Origin: Sphingobacterium sp. UGAL515B_05
Lineage (GTDB): Bacteria; Bacteroidota; Bacteroidia; Sphingobacteriales; Sphingobacteriaceae
Direction of reading: 5' to 3'
Length of the DNA stretch: 64,000 nt
NCBI RefSeq assembly: GCF_033097525.1
Contig: NZ_CP109907.1
Span: 3,286,001-3,350,000 of the forward strand
Shown: in pieces, positions 37,206-46,286 of the stretch
Numbering within the stretch: the first letter of the stretch is position 1
Layout of the letters: each line of letters begins with the position of its first letter
The notes under the pieces: generated by a model
What the model saw: the letters and a program-made list of their open reading frames with translations, nothing else
Told to the model about the DNA's origin: nothing
Databases searched by the model: none
Position numbers and translations under genes: made by a program

Positions 37206-37664
37206 ATGAAATTTTTAAGCTATTGCGCATTTATACTTATTAATAGTCTTTTTGTACACACTGCGGCCTTCGGGCATTATTTGAAAGAAGTAAATACAGG
37301 GGTAAAGGTAGCTTTGCCAGGTGATGATGATTCTTTAGGAAGTATTTCGGAGGAACTGAAATCGTATTTGAAAGAAGGTAATGCAAAAAATATGGCCAAG
37401 TATTTCGGTTCTAACTTAACCTTATCAATTTTGGGAGAGAATGGTGTTTATACAAAATACCAATCGGAAATTATGTTGGCGGCATTTTTTAATCAGCATA
37501 AACCCAAGACTGTTAAATTGACCCAAGCCAGCAATGCGAACAATGGCTATCAATATTTTACATTTTCATTAGCCACAGAACAAGCCAACTATCGTGTCTT
37601 TATAAAGATAGGTGTAGGAAATAATAACCATTCTGTTGAAGAGCTAAGAATCGACAAAAATTAA
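37206..37664 (+). CDS. DUF4783-like exported protein
   Basis: 152 residues from the ATG at 37206, giving a normal signal peptide (MKFLSYCAFILINSLFVHTA). The mature part has the pattern of DUF4783 proteins, small NTF2-like proteins found next to nadC in Bacteroidota: ISEELKSYLKEGNAKNMAKY, FNQHKPKTVKLTQAS and a C-terminal VEELRIDKN. Probably periplasmic; role unknown. nadC follows 77 bases downstream, the common gene order in this group. Confidence 0.82.
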   Translation: MKFLSYCAFILINSLFVHTAAFGHYLKEVNTGVKVALPGDDDSLGSISEELKSYLKEGNAKNMAKYFGSNLTLSILGENGVYTKYQSEIMLAAFFNQHKPKTVKLTQASNANNGYQYFTFSLATEQANYRVFIKIGVGNNNHSVEELRIDKN

Positions 37665-37741
37665 AGCTAGCGATGCTTTTTTTATAAATCTATTTTTCGA
37701 TTAAAAAATTATTCCACATCTTAGCCCAATAAATAGTATTT

Positions 37742-38599
37742 ATGGAGAAGGAAATCAAGGACTATCTGGCCCAGTTTGTAAAAAAGGCTGTCGCGGAAGA
37801 TTTGGGCGATGGTGATCATACCTCACTTTCTACGATTGAGGCTGGGGCGCAAGGTGAAGCCAAATTGATTGTTAAGGATAATGGTATTTTAGCAGGGATT
37901 GAAGTCGCACAGGCGATTATTGCTTATATTGACGATACGTTGGCCTGTGAGGTGTTTATCCAGGATGGAAGTCAGGTTAAAGTAGGTGATATTGCTTTTT
38001 ATGTGAGGGGAAATATCCAAAGTATTTTGCTGGCAGAGCGTTTGGTGCTGAATGTCATGCAGCGTATGAGCGGCATTGCGACAACTACCCGAAAATATGT
38101 AGACCTTCTAAAAGGTACAGATACGAAAGTTTTGGATACACGGAAAACCACACCCTTATTGCGTGTATTGGAGAAAGAGGCCGTTCGTATAGGAGGTGGA
38201 ACCAATCATCGTTTTGGTCTTTTTGATATGATTTTAATTAAGGACAACCATGTGGACTATAGTGGTGGTATTGTGCCGGCGCTAAAACGTGCAAATGATT
38301 ACAGAAAGAACCTAAATAAACCAATAGAAATAGAAATTGAAGTCCGAAATTTTGCGGAGCTTGATGAAGTTCTTAACTTTGGCGAAGTGGACCGGATCAT
38401 GTTAGATAATTTTTCGCCGCAGGATGTAGCCAAAGCTGTTCAGATTATTGACCATCGATTCAAGACAGAGGCCTCTGGGGGAATAACTTTCGACACGATC
38501 CGATCGTATGCGGAGGCTGGGGTAGATTATATTTCAGTAGGTGCTTTGACACACAGTGTAAGGAGCCTGGATCTTAGTCTGAAGGCCAAATTAATATAA
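37742..38599 (+). CDS. nadC: Nicotinate-nucleotide pyrophosphorylase (carboxylating)
   Basis: 285 residues. QPRTase fold with AEDLGDGDHTS near the N-terminus, RMSGIATTTRKY and DTRKTTPLLRVLEKEAVRIG (quinolinate/PRPP binding), LIKDNHV and EIEVRNFAELDEVL, and the C-terminal ASGGITFDTIRSYAEAGVDY barrel segment. Converts quinolinate and PRPP to nicotinate mononucleotide in NAD synthesis. plsY follows 15 bases downstream. Confidence 0.96.
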   Translation: MEKEIKDYLAQFVKKAVAEDLGDGDHTSLSTIEAGAQGEAKLIVKDNGILAGIEVAQAIIAYIDDTLACEVFIQDGSQVKVGDIAFYVRGNIQSILLAERLVLNVMQRMSGIATTTRKYVDLLKGTDTKVLDTRKTTPLLRVLEKEAVRIGGGTNHRFGLFDMILIKDNHVDYSGGIVPALKRANDYRKNLNKPIEIEIEVRNFAELDEVLNFGEVDRIMLDNFSPQDVAKAVQIIDHRFKTEASGGITFDTIRSYAEAGVDYISVGALTHSVRSLDLSLKAKLI

Positions 38600-38614
38600 G
38601 AACTGATTTAATTA

Positions 38615-39265
38615 ATGATATCGATTTATTTAGTAACTGCAGTATTACTAGCTTATTTGTTTGGATCCATACCTACAGCAGTTTGGTTGGGACAGGCATT
38701 TTATGGGGTAGATGTTCGTGAGTATGGTAGCGGTAATGCTGGGGCGACTAACACCTTTCGCGTATTGGGCCCTAAAGCGGGATCGATCGTGATGTTTGTA
38801 GATATATTTAAAGGCTGGACAGCAACAAACCTGGCTTATTTAATAGAACTGGGGCAAAATACGAGCGATGTCCAATTTGTCAACTTTCAGTTGGCACTTG
38901 GCGTTATTGCGGTATTGGGGCACTTGTTTCCTGTGTTTGCGGGATTTAGAGGTGGAAAAGGGGTGGCCACACTGTGTGGTATGATCCTCGCCATACATAC
39001 ACCTGCCGCTTTGGTCTGTGTTTCTGTGTTTATCATCATCCTGCTGACAACACATTATGTTTCGTTGGGTTCCATTTCAGCAGGTTTTGCATTTCCCTTT
39101 AGTTTGGCCTTTATTTTTAAAACAACGATACCTTCTGTGCTGCTTTATGGGATAGCCATCTGTATCTTGTTGTTAATTACCCACCAAAAGAATATAGAGC
39201 GCCTATTAAAGGGACATGAATCCAAGATTTATCTCTTTAAGAAAAAGTCGAAGGAAAAAGAATAG
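38615..39265 (+). CDS. plsY: Acyl-phosphate glycerol-3-phosphate acyltransferase
   Basis: 216-residue inner membrane protein. Three PlsY motifs: GSGNAGATNTFRVLG (motif 1, residues ~38-52), GFRGGKGVATLCG (motif 2, residues ~110-122), and the ITHQKNIERLLKGHESKI motif 3 near the C-terminus. Makes lysophosphatidic acid from acyl-phosphate. In a likely operon with nadC. Confidence 0.95.
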   Translation: MISIYLVTAVLLAYLFGSIPTAVWLGQAFYGVDVREYGSGNAGATNTFRVLGPKAGSIVMFVDIFKGWTATNLAYLIELGQNTSDVQFVNFQLALGVIAVLGHLFPVFAGFRGGKGVATLCGMILAIHTPAALVCVSVFIIILLTTHYVSLGSISAGFAFPFSLAFIFKTTIPSVLLYGIAICILLLITHQKNIERLLKGHESKIYLFKKKSKEKE

Positions 39266-39391
39266 GCACAATAATTGCATCCGCTATAACGTATTTAATA
39301 ATTTATTGTGAAATATCCATGTTGGAAAAGCTTAAAGCCGATCGCCAGCGCACGGATATTCCATATGGCCATTGAAAGAAAATATATACAT

Positions 39392-40204
39392 ATGAACGGA
39401 GTGTTTAAATATTCGGCTATGGTATTAGCATGTGTAACACTGGCATCGGGGTTGTCAGGTTGCGCAACTTCAGCAGTTACAGGAAAAAAATATTTGAAAT
39501 TGGTCAGTGCAGATCAAGTGAACCAACAAGCTGCATTGGCTTATAAAGATTTCTTATCGAAAAATAGCGCGAAAGTAGTAACCGGAACTGCAGATGCAGC
39601 TATGGTGAAACGCGTTGGTAACAAGCTAGCGACGGCGGTTAACCAATATTTGCAAAGTACGGGCCGCGCAAATCAATTTAACTTCAACTGGGAGTTTAAT
39701 CTGGTGAAGAGCGATGATGTGAATGCATGGTGTATGCCTGGGGGTAAAGTTGCGGTATATACCGGAATATTGCCGGTAACACGTACAGAAGCGGGGTTGG
39801 CAACAGTTATGGGTCACGAGATCGCCCATGCTATTGAGGAGCATTCGGTAGCTCAGGCTTCGAATCAGATTGCTTTACAATTAGGTGGACAGATTTTAGG
39901 ATCAGCGGCAGGGGTATCTGGAAACAGTACGCTCGGTGTTTTTAACAATCTGTATGGTTTAGGTGGTAATCTGGCACAGTTAAAGTTTTCGAGGAGCGAT
40001 GAATCGGATGCGGATGCAGCAGGTTTGATTATTATGGCTTTGGCAGGTTACAATCCAAATGAGGCTGTAGATTTCTGGAAACGTATGGCATCGGGTAGTC
40101 AAAAAGGGCAGCCAGAGTTTTTGAGTACGCACCCGAGTGATGAGCGACGGATTGCGGATATTCAGAAATTGATTCCAAACGCGATGAAATATTATAAAAA
40201 ATAA
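39392..40204 (+). CDS. M48-family metallopeptidase, lipoprotein
   Basis: 270 residues from the ATG at 39392; this start gives a clean lipoprotein signal (LASGLSGC), unlike the longer frame from 39308. Zinc site HEIAH in VMGHEIAHAIEEHS (residues ~148-160) and the downstream glutamate in SRSDESDADAAG. Related to the LoiP/YggG and BepA-type periplasmic peptidases anchored to the outer membrane; likely protein quality control. An IS3-family element starts 17 bases after its stop. Confidence 0.93.
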   Translation: MNGVFKYSAMVLACVTLASGLSGCATSAVTGKKYLKLVSADQVNQQAALAYKDFLSKNSAKVVTGTADAAMVKRVGNKLATAVNQYLQSTGRANQFNFNWEFNLVKSDDVNAWCMPGGKVAVYTGILPVTRTEAGLATVMGHEIAHAIEEHSVAQASNQIALQLGGQILGSAAGVSGNSTLGVFNNLYGLGGNLAQLKFSRSDESDADAAGLIIMALAGYNPNEAVDFWKRMASGSQKGQPEFLSTHPSDERRIADIQKLIPNAMKYYKK

Positions 40205-40267
40205 AGAATCAAACATGACTAGTCCTGAAAAATCGATACGGGTTTTCAGTGATTAAAAATAAATAAT

Positions 40268-41116
40268 TTAAACAGTAGTAGCCGATAGGTTGCTACTGTT
40301 TTTTGTTTTATAAGTTCTGAAGTTCATGTTTGATTTCATGTGCATCTGATTTGGAGTTAGCATATGATTAGACCAATGTGGTCTGTCATTATTATAGATA
40401 TCGATTGCTTCAGCTACGATCTGCTTCATCAAATGTAGATCTAAATGATAGGTATCAATCATGAACTCTTGTTTGAGTATACCATTGATTCGTTCAGCGA
40501 TGGCATTTTCATAAGGATCAGAGTTTTCTGTCATACTGCAACTGAGCTGGTACTTGCTTAGGTAATATTGGTATTCTTCTGCACAATATTGTACTCCTCT
40601 GTCGGAATGATGGATTAACGGCTCGTTTGTTTTTCTTTGTTTTTGTGCCATTTTTAGTGCTTTTACAACATGCGGTGTGCACATGGTCTGTGAGACCTCA
40701 AAGCCAACAATTTTCTTCGAATAGGCATCTGTAACCAAACTCAGGTAACAGGGGCTTTCTCGCTTTCCTATATAAGTGATATCACTTACCCAAACCTGAT
40801 TGGGACGGCAAACAACCACTTCTTTAATAATATTCGGATATTTTCTAAATCTATGATGTGACATAGTGGTCGTATGATAGCTTCTTTTACGTGTAATTAA
40901 CAAATGGTTGGCGCGTAAAATATCAAAGAATTTGTCTCTACCCACCTTTAATGCCCGTAGCTCCCTTGCCAACATATGGTAAAGTTTCCGTGTACCTATT
41001 CTTGGCTGGGTAGTGCGTATTTCATGAACTAAGTCCACAATTTTCCCGGCTATACCCTGGCTCCTGGCTATACGTTTGATCCTTCGATAATACACCTGCC
41101 TGTCTAACCCGAACAA
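40268..41116 (-). CDS. IS3-family transposase OrfB (DDE integrase)
   Basis: 282 residues from a TTG; the frame continues upstream through QESLSFTCG, so it is normally made as an OrfAB fusion by -1 frameshift. DDE residues: Asp in VWVSDITYIG, Asp in LIHHSDRGVQYC, and Glu in NAIAERINGILKQEF (35 residues after the second Asp region). HTH_21 type N-terminal region (QVYYRRIKRIARSQ). Looks intact. Confidence 0.93.
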   Translation of the reverse strand: MFGLDRQVYYRRIKRIARSQGIAGKIVDLVHEIRTTQPRIGTRKLYHMLARELRALKVGRDKFFDILRANHLLITRKRSYHTTTMSHHRFRKYPNIIKEVVVCRPNQVWVSDITYIGKRESPCYLSLVTDAYSKKIVGFEVSQTMCTPHVVKALKMAQKQRKTNEPLIHHSDRGVQYCAEEYQYYLSKYQLSCSMTENSDPYENAIAERINGILKQEFMIDTYHLDLHLMKQIVAEAIDIYNNDRPHWSNHMLTPNQMHMKSNMNFRTYKTKNSSNLSATTV

Positions 41117-41130
41117 TCCACAAGTAAAAC

Positions 41131-41559
41131 TTAGGCTTTCTTGTTTTTCTTGCCGGAAACGATTGATTGCGCGGGTTTCAAGTTTTTTCTTACGTCGATT
41201 TTATATTCTTTTTCTGCAATATCGATCATCATGTCAAAGATGATCGCTTTGGAATCAGCGATGTGATTCTGATGCTCAAGTTGAGCCTTTTGCTTCTCCA
41301 GCAGTCTGACTTTGGCTTCCAGTTCTAAAATGCGCTGTTCTGGTGACTTTGCCAAATTGGATGGTATTTGATTCTCCCAATCAAAGTTACCATATTTTTT
41401 TAACCAATTGCGAATAGTGCTATCTCCCTGGATGCCATACTGTTTTTGAGCTTGGGAGAGTGTCAATTTCCCCGATTCAATCTCTTTAACGACATTCAGC
41501 TTCAATGTTAAAGTGTAATCACGCTGAGTCCGCTTTACATAATTTGTTCCTTCTTCCAT
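41131..41559 (-). CDS. IS3-family transposase OrfA
   Basis: 142 residues from the ATG at 41559 (MEEGTNYVKRTQRDYT), which lies inside the element; a longer frame would begin outside it. HTH_8/Tnp_1 domain: SQAQKQYGIQGDSTIRNWLK. A leucine-zipper coiled coil follows: EQRILELEAKVRLLEKQKAQ. It ends in an A-rich stretch (GKKNKKA) where OrfB's frame, -1 relative to OrfA, takes over: the usual place for programmed frameshifting in IS3 elements. Confidence 0.9.
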   Translation of the reverse strand: MEEGTNYVKRTQRDYTLTLKLNVVKEIESGKLTLSQAQKQYGIQGDSTIRNWLKKYGNFDWENQIPSNLAKSPEQRILELEAKVRLLEKQKAQLEHQNHIADSKAIIFDMMIDIAEKEYKIDVRKNLKPAQSIVSGKKNKKA

Positions 41560-41610
41560 AACGATTTTTTTTGTGTATCGATATTTCAGGACGAGACACA
41601 AACACAATAA

Positions 41611-41647
41611 AAAAAGCGGAGTATGCACCTAGCATACTCCGCTTTTT
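41611..41647 (-). terminator. Terminator of the membrane protein gene at 41.7-42.1 kb
   Basis: Arms AAAAAGCGGAGTATGC and GCATACTCCGCTTTTT with a 5-base loop; symmetrical, so it can work in both directions. It lies between the IS end and the minus-strand gene, 23 bases beyond the stop of that gene. Confidence 0.88.
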
Positions 41648-41670
41648 TATAAGCGTTATTTATGGCTATA

Positions 41671-42147
41671 TTATACGCCGGCAAAAGCATCACTAATGCC
41701 GAGTACGACACCAACGACTAGTCCCATAAAATTAAAAGCGATGGTGATGATGACTATGATGCCAATAAACTTATAATGTTTTTTGAGTGCATCTAAGCAC
41801 AACTCCAATTGGATGCTATCGCGATTCTCGATTGCTTTTTTTGCTTTTGATCCAAAATTATACAGGAAATAGATGGGAAGGCAGAAAAAAGCAAGAAATA
41901 GGAGATAGAGTACACCGAATGTAGATAAAGCCCCGGCTGTTACATATTCGTCGGCCCCGAGTGATAATGCACTGGCTCCGAAGATTAGGCTGACCATGGT
42001 TATGGCAGAAATGCCGATGAAAATAAAACAGACAATGGCCAAAAAATTGGCCCATTTGGCCGCTGAAGCCAAGAAGGAGAGCCCTGCATGGGACAATTTA
42101 ATGTCTGCAGGTTCTTGAAAAGAAGAATTTTGAATACCGTCTTCCAT
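41671..42147 (-). CDS. Membrane protein, DUF5362-like
   Basis: 158 residues from the ATG at 42147 (MEDGIQNSSFQEPADIKLS); a longer frame upstream is less likely. Two pairs of hydrophobic helices (LAIVCFIFIGISAITMVSLI, VLYLLFLAFFCLPIYFLYNF) and a C-terminal helix (FIGIIVIITIAFNFMGLVVG). Fits the small DUF5362-type membrane proteins. Function unknown. Followed by a strong terminator and then the IS. Confidence 0.7.
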   Translation of the reverse strand: MEDGIQNSSFQEPADIKLSHAGLSFLASAAKWANFLAIVCFIFIGISAITMVSLIFGASALSLGADEYVTAGALSTFGVLYLLFLAFFCLPIYFLYNFGSKAKKAIENRDSIQLELCLDALKKHYKFIGIIVIITIAFNFMGLVVGVVLGISDAFAGV

Positions 42148-42612
42148 GAAGCATAAATTATTAGGTGCGCGAATTTCTGAAAAGTTCTCGGTTTTTGAAA
42201 CATTTTTTATATAAACCATCACGTCTATACAATCGTTTTGATTTTTTCGATCAGCATAGGTTATAGTGGCTCAAATTCGACAAGAAACTGAGTTGTTTAA
42301 TAAAAGTCTCGATTGACAGGAAATTAGTTAAAAATTTTTAAAAAGTTAAATTCCGAATGGAAGAATGTTGTTACAAAAGATTTTTGCGGATTTGATGTGG
42401 AAAATTATTTTAGAACAGTTTGTGCGGAGGGGAATGCTGGTTTAAAACATGTTACAACGTTTTTTTTGCTGATAAATTGTATGTTAATATAGTAAAATTT
42501 GTCTGTATTTCATGAAGTATGTGTGGTTTAGTGTGTTAAGTTTATATTAAGTCCTTTGTAATTTGAAATCTCTTAGTAATTTTGCTTAACATTTTTTAAC
42601 AAATCACATTAT
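42148..42612 (+). promoter_or_regulatory. Promoter region of the Oar-like receptor gene
   Basis: 465 bases without a gene. The best promoter is TTTG at 42555-42558 and TAATTTTG at 42577-42584, about 28 bases before the ATG, with 18 bases between, close to the Bacteroidota consensus. The rest is AT-rich with no hairpin or repeat of note. Confidence 0.6.
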
Positions 42613-45600
42613 ATGAAAAGATCTTTACTCTTTTTCGCTCTTGTTATGGCCAGCTATGGTGCTGTACAAGCTCAGGTTACGACAAGTAGCGTTACAGGTA
42701 TTGTAAAAGAAGCAAACGGCAGTCTAACTTCGGGTGCTACGATTAAGGCTACACACGTGCCATCAGGAACTGTTTATACAGGTTCGGCCAATGCTGCAGG
42801 CCGTTTCAACTTAGCTAACATGCGTGTTGGAGGACCTTACAAAATTGAAGTTACCTATGTTGGACAAGACCCTATTATCTATAATGATGTCTATTTACAA
42901 TTGGGACAGCCATTTGTGTTAAATCCTGTTTTTGCAGATAAAAACACAACTTTGGAAGAAGTTACGGTTACGGCGCGCAGAGGTGCAACCAAAACTGGTG
43001 TTTCAACTATTGTAGGTAGAAAGAAAATCGAGGAAATGCCAGCTATTTCCAGAAGTATCACCGATTTGACAAAACTAAACCCGCAAGCAAACTCACAAGG
43101 AGATGGTTTCTCGTTTGCTGGAAGAAATAGTTTATTTAACTCATTAACTTTGGATGGTGCTCAAATGAATAATGCTTTTGGTTTATCCGCTCTTCCAGGT
43201 GGACAAACAAATGCACAACCATTTTCTTTAGATGCAATTGAGTCTATTCAGATCAACCTTTCTCCTTATGACGTAAAACAAGGTGGCTTTACTGGAGCAG
43301 GTGTCAACGCGATTACAAAATCTGGTACGAACACAGTAACTGGATCGGCTTATTGGTATTTCAAAAACCAAGACTTACAAGGCTATAAAGTCGATGGTGA
43401 GAAATTACCAAAAACAGAATCATATAAAAATAACCAGCTTGGATTTAGCGTTGGTGGTCCAATCATTAAGAATAAATTATTCTTTTTCTTAAATGGCGAG
43501 ACAACGAAACGTACAACTCCCGGCTCTAATATCCTTGCGAACCGTGGTACTGGTGGCGCAAATGAGTCAAATGTTAAGGCGTCTGATTTAGATTTAGTAA
43601 AGAAAACTCTGATCGATAATTATGGATACGATCCAGGCGTTTATGAAGGATTCAATAATGATCAAAAGGCGAATAATATTACCGCCAAAATCGACTGGAA
43701 TATTAACGAAAAGCATAAATTTACCCTTCGTTATAACCACTTAGATTCCTATAGAGATATTAATCCAAGTGGATCCAATAGTAATAGGGGACGTGGACCA
43801 AGTACCACCTCGATGATTTTCTCCAATTTACGCTATCGTCAAAACAATAATATCAATTCCATTACAGCGGAGTTAAACTCCACTTTCAATAGTAAATACG
43901 CAAATCAGATTCAAGTCGTTTATTCAGCATTTAGAGATTTTAGAGATCCTCTAGGAACTGCTTTTCCAACTGTTGATATTGAAAACGGAAGTGGCGCAAA
44001 CTACATTTCATTTGGACAGGAACCATTTTCTGGATTAAACAAATTGAATCAAAATTTATTCAGTATCACTGATAACTTCAATATTTTTGCAGGAGCACAT
44101 ACATTCACCTTTGGTGGGTCATTGAACTATCAAAAATATAGTAATTCTTTTGCGCAGTTTGTAAGTGGTCAGTTCCGTTATAAAAATATGGACGATTTTA
44201 TAGCTGCTGCCAAAGGTGATAAAACCATCCAACCTTCGCAATATCAATTAACTTATTCTGTCGTTGCGGGAAATGAGAGGCCTTCAGCTGATTTCAGTAT
44301 GATGCCAATAGCACTTTATGCACAAGATGAGTGGTTTGTAAAACCAAACTTTAAATTGAGTTATGGCGTGAGAGCAGATATTCCTGTATATACAACAGAC
44401 ATTGTCACTAATGAAAAAGTATTGGGAATGACATTTGCTAACGGGGAAAAACTTGATGTTTCACGTTTACCGAAAGCTCGCGTATTAGTTTCTCCAAGAG
44501 CGGGATTTGATTGGGATATCAGACAAGATAGATCTTTTGTATTACGCGGAGGAACGGGTATTTTTACAGGTGGTGTCCCAGGGGTATGGTTAACGAACCA
44601 AGCTGGCCAAACCGGTATGACGTATGGAAATATTTTAGAAAATATTAAAGATGGACCGGTTAATAGACCATTTAATCCAGATCCTAATGCTTACTTGCCT
44701 GCTGATCGTAAGAATCCAGCAACTTATGAAATCGACGTGACTTCGAGAGATTTCAAAATGCCTCAAATTTGGAGATCCAATCTTGCTGTTGAATATAGCT
44801 TACCATGGGATATGAAAGCGACCTTAGAGGGGATTTATACCAAATCGATCAATGAGGTTTACCATAGAGATGCAAACTTGTCAGATCCAAAAGGAACCTT
44901 TTCGGGTACAGGAGATACGAGAGCGTATTGGTTAGCCTCTGGTAATGCAAGACAGATCAATTCATCCATTACACGTGCTATTGTTTTAGATAACACTTCT
45001 AAAGGAAATGCTTATAGTCTTACTGCGCAGTTGGAAAAACGTTTTGGAAAATATGGTGATGCGATGGTAGCTTATACTTACAGCAGCGCTAAAGATATTA
45101 CTTCAAATCCTGGTTCTCAAGCAAACTCTGCGTATACAGGTAATGCCATTGTAAGCAATCCAAATTCTCCGGTATTGGCTTATTCAAGCTTCATGGTGAG
45201 AAATAGAATCATTGCTGCAGTAAATATTAATTTCAATATTACGCCACAATTACCTACAAGAATAGGTTTAGTGTATGAAGGTAGACCATATGGTGATACT
45301 TTTGGTGCGACACGATTTAACTATACAGTTAGTGGAGATATTCTTAATGGAAGTGGACGTTTTTCAAATGTTTTAATGTATGTGCCTAAAGACCGTGCAG
45401 ATATCGCTTTAGTTGATATTGTGGATTCTAAGGATAAAACGAAAGTTCTTGAAACTGCAGATGCACAATGGACACGTCTTGATGCTTATATTAATCAAGA
45501 TAAATATTTAAGCACAAGAAGAGGCCAATACGCAGAACGAAATGGTGCTGAATATCCATGGATGAATCGTTTTGATATCCGTATCATGCAAGAATTGTCT

Positions 45601-45855
45601 AAAGTATTGAAGACAAAAGACAATCACAGATTGCAAGTTTCATTTGATATTATCAATGTTGGTAACTTGTTGAATAGCAAATGGGGGGTTACGAAAACAC
45701 CTAATATTACCAACTTTATGCAATATCAGGGTGTGGCTAACAATAAGCCTACTTATACTGTTAGCCAAAATCTTAAAGAGCAGACTTTCAGAAATAATAC
45801 TGGTATTGATTCCAGATACCAAATGCAGTTAGGTATTCGCTATATCTTTAATTAA
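42613..45855 (+). CDS. Oar-like TonB-dependent receptor with carboxypeptidase-regulatory domain
   Basis: 1080 residues with a signal peptide (MASYGAVQAQ). A carboxypeptidase-regulatory-like domain (~20-105) with VTGIVKEANGSLTSGATIKA is followed by a plug (TLEEVTVTARRGATKTGVST, SITDLTKLNPQANSQGDGFS) and a large barrel. It resembles the Oar/OmpA-like TonB receptors of Bacteroidota (motif SAYWYFKNQDLQGYKVDGE), which often act in protease or peptide export and adhesion as well as uptake. The codon use is AT-richer than its neighbours, typical of highly expressed genes here. Monocistronic. Confidence 0.9.
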   Translation: MKRSLLFFALVMASYGAVQAQVTTSSVTGIVKEANGSLTSGATIKATHVPSGTVYTGSANAAGRFNLANMRVGGPYKIEVTYVGQDPIIYNDVYLQLGQPFVLNPVFADKNTTLEEVTVTARRGATKTGVSTIVGRKKIEEMPAISRSITDLTKLNPQANSQGDGFSFAGRNSLFNSLTLDGAQMNNAFGLSALPGGQTNAQPFSLDAIESIQINLSPYDVKQGGFTGAGVNAITKSGTNTVTGSAYWYFKNQDLQGYKVDGEKLPKTESYKNNQLGFSVGGPIIKNKLFFFLNGETTKRTTPGSNILANRGTGGANESNVKASDLDLVKKTLIDNYGYDPGVYEGFNNDQKANNITAKIDWNINEKHKFTLRYNHLDSYRDINPSGSNSNRGRGPSTTSMIFSNLRYRQNNNINSITAELNSTFNSKYANQIQVVYSAFRDFRDPLGTAFPTVDIENGSGANYISFGQEPFSGLNKLNQNLFSITDNFNIFAGAHTFTFGGSLNYQKYSNSFAQFVSGQFRYKNMDDFIAAAKGDKTIQPSQYQLTYSVVAGNERPSADFSMMPIALYAQDEWFVKPNFKLSYGVRADIPVYTTDIVTNEKVLGMTFANGEKLDVSRLPKARVLVSPRAGFDWDIRQDRSFVLRGGTGIFTGGVPGVWLTNQAGQTGMTYGNILENIKDGPVNRPFNPDPNAYLPADRKNPATYEIDVTSRDFKMPQIWRSNLAVEYSLPWDMKATLEGIYTKSINEVYHRDANLSDPKGTFSGTGDTRAYWLASGNARQINSSITRAIVLDNTSKGNAYSLTAQLEKRFGKYGDAMVAYTYSSAKDITSNPGSQANSAYTGNAIVSNPNSPVLAYSSFMVRNRIIAAVNINFNITPQLPTRIGLVYEGRPYGDTFGATRFNYTVSGDILNGSGRFSNVLMYVPKDRADIALVDIVDSKDKTKVLETADAQWTRLDAYINQDKYLSTRRGQYAERNGAEYPWMNRFDIRIMQELSKVLKTKDNHRLQVSFDIINVGNLLNSKWGVTKTPNITNFMQYQGVANNKPTYTVSQNLKEQTFRNNTGIDSRYQMQLGIRYIFN

Positions 45856-45885
45856 GTTATACCGACCTAATTTAAATGACAAAAG

Positions 45886-45920
45886 AAATCCCCGATCCTT
45901 TACAGGTCGGGGATTTTTTA
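45886..45920 (+). terminator. Oar-like gene terminator
   Basis: AAATCCCCGA / TCGGGGATTT hairpin with T-run, about 30 bases beyond the stop. Confidence 0.9.
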
Positions 45921-45998
45921 TTTTATAATCTCCATTATTGTTTTTAAGCAGGCGAAGGAATTTATAGGATTTTCCGGTTCTATCCCCTTGAATGGATG

Positions 45999-46042
45999 AA
46001 GCACGCGTAAAGCACTCCCTAAGCACGGGTATAGCACAGTCA
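45999..46042. repeat. 11-bp phased degenerate repeat (4 units)
   Basis: Four consecutive 11-base units: AAGCACGCGTA, AAGCACTCCCT, AAGCACGGGTA, TAGCACAGTCA, each beginning AGCAC at the second base. Lies in the gap between the Oar-like gene and the polysaccharide locus. Same period as blocks at 56.96 kb and 63.57 kb. Confidence 0.7.
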
Positions 46043-46046
46043 CTGT

Positions 46047-46065
46047 TTACGCAAACGTTGCGTAA
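46047..46065. promoter_or_regulatory. LacI/CcpA-type palindrome upstream of the polysaccharide locus
   Basis: TTACGCAAACGTTGCGTAA: 8-base arms with central ACG, i.e. the AACGTT core typical of LacI/GalR operators. About 220 bases before the GH105/88 gene. No LacI-family gene is adjacent; the regulator, if any, is elsewhere. Confidence 0.5.
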
Positions 46066-46286
46066 GCCTATTGGCAAAAGAGAAAAGTACGATAAATGCG
46101 CTGATCCAGTACAACTAAACTGCCGAAACGAACCCTGCTAACTTTCGGTATACACTGTACAAGCAAAGTGACGCCATGCGGATAGTATCCATTACCAATC
46201 TTTCCACCTAAACGAACAAAAACTACCCCCTTAATACAGACTGGCTTGCTGATATTTGGCTTATAACTTAATTATAAACCCAACTG

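Larger units (their letters stand above)
40222..41592 (-). mobile_element. IS3-family (IS150-like) insertion sequence
   Basis: About 1371 bases bounded by imperfect 18-base inverted repeats: GTCCTGAAAAATCGATAC at 40222-40239 and its partner GTATCGATATTTCAGGAC at 41575-41592 (one mismatch when reversed). It carries orfA and orfB on the minus strand. No clear target-site duplication is visible at these boundaries, so the true ends may differ by a few bases or the duplication has decayed. A hairpin with arms ACAGTAG/CTACTGT lies near the 3' end of orfB. Confidence 0.85.

Noticed and set aside
40215-41600. Target-site duplication of the IS3-family element
   Set aside because: The bases outside the inverted repeats (ACTA on the left, GAG on the right) do not match, so no duplication could be claimed.
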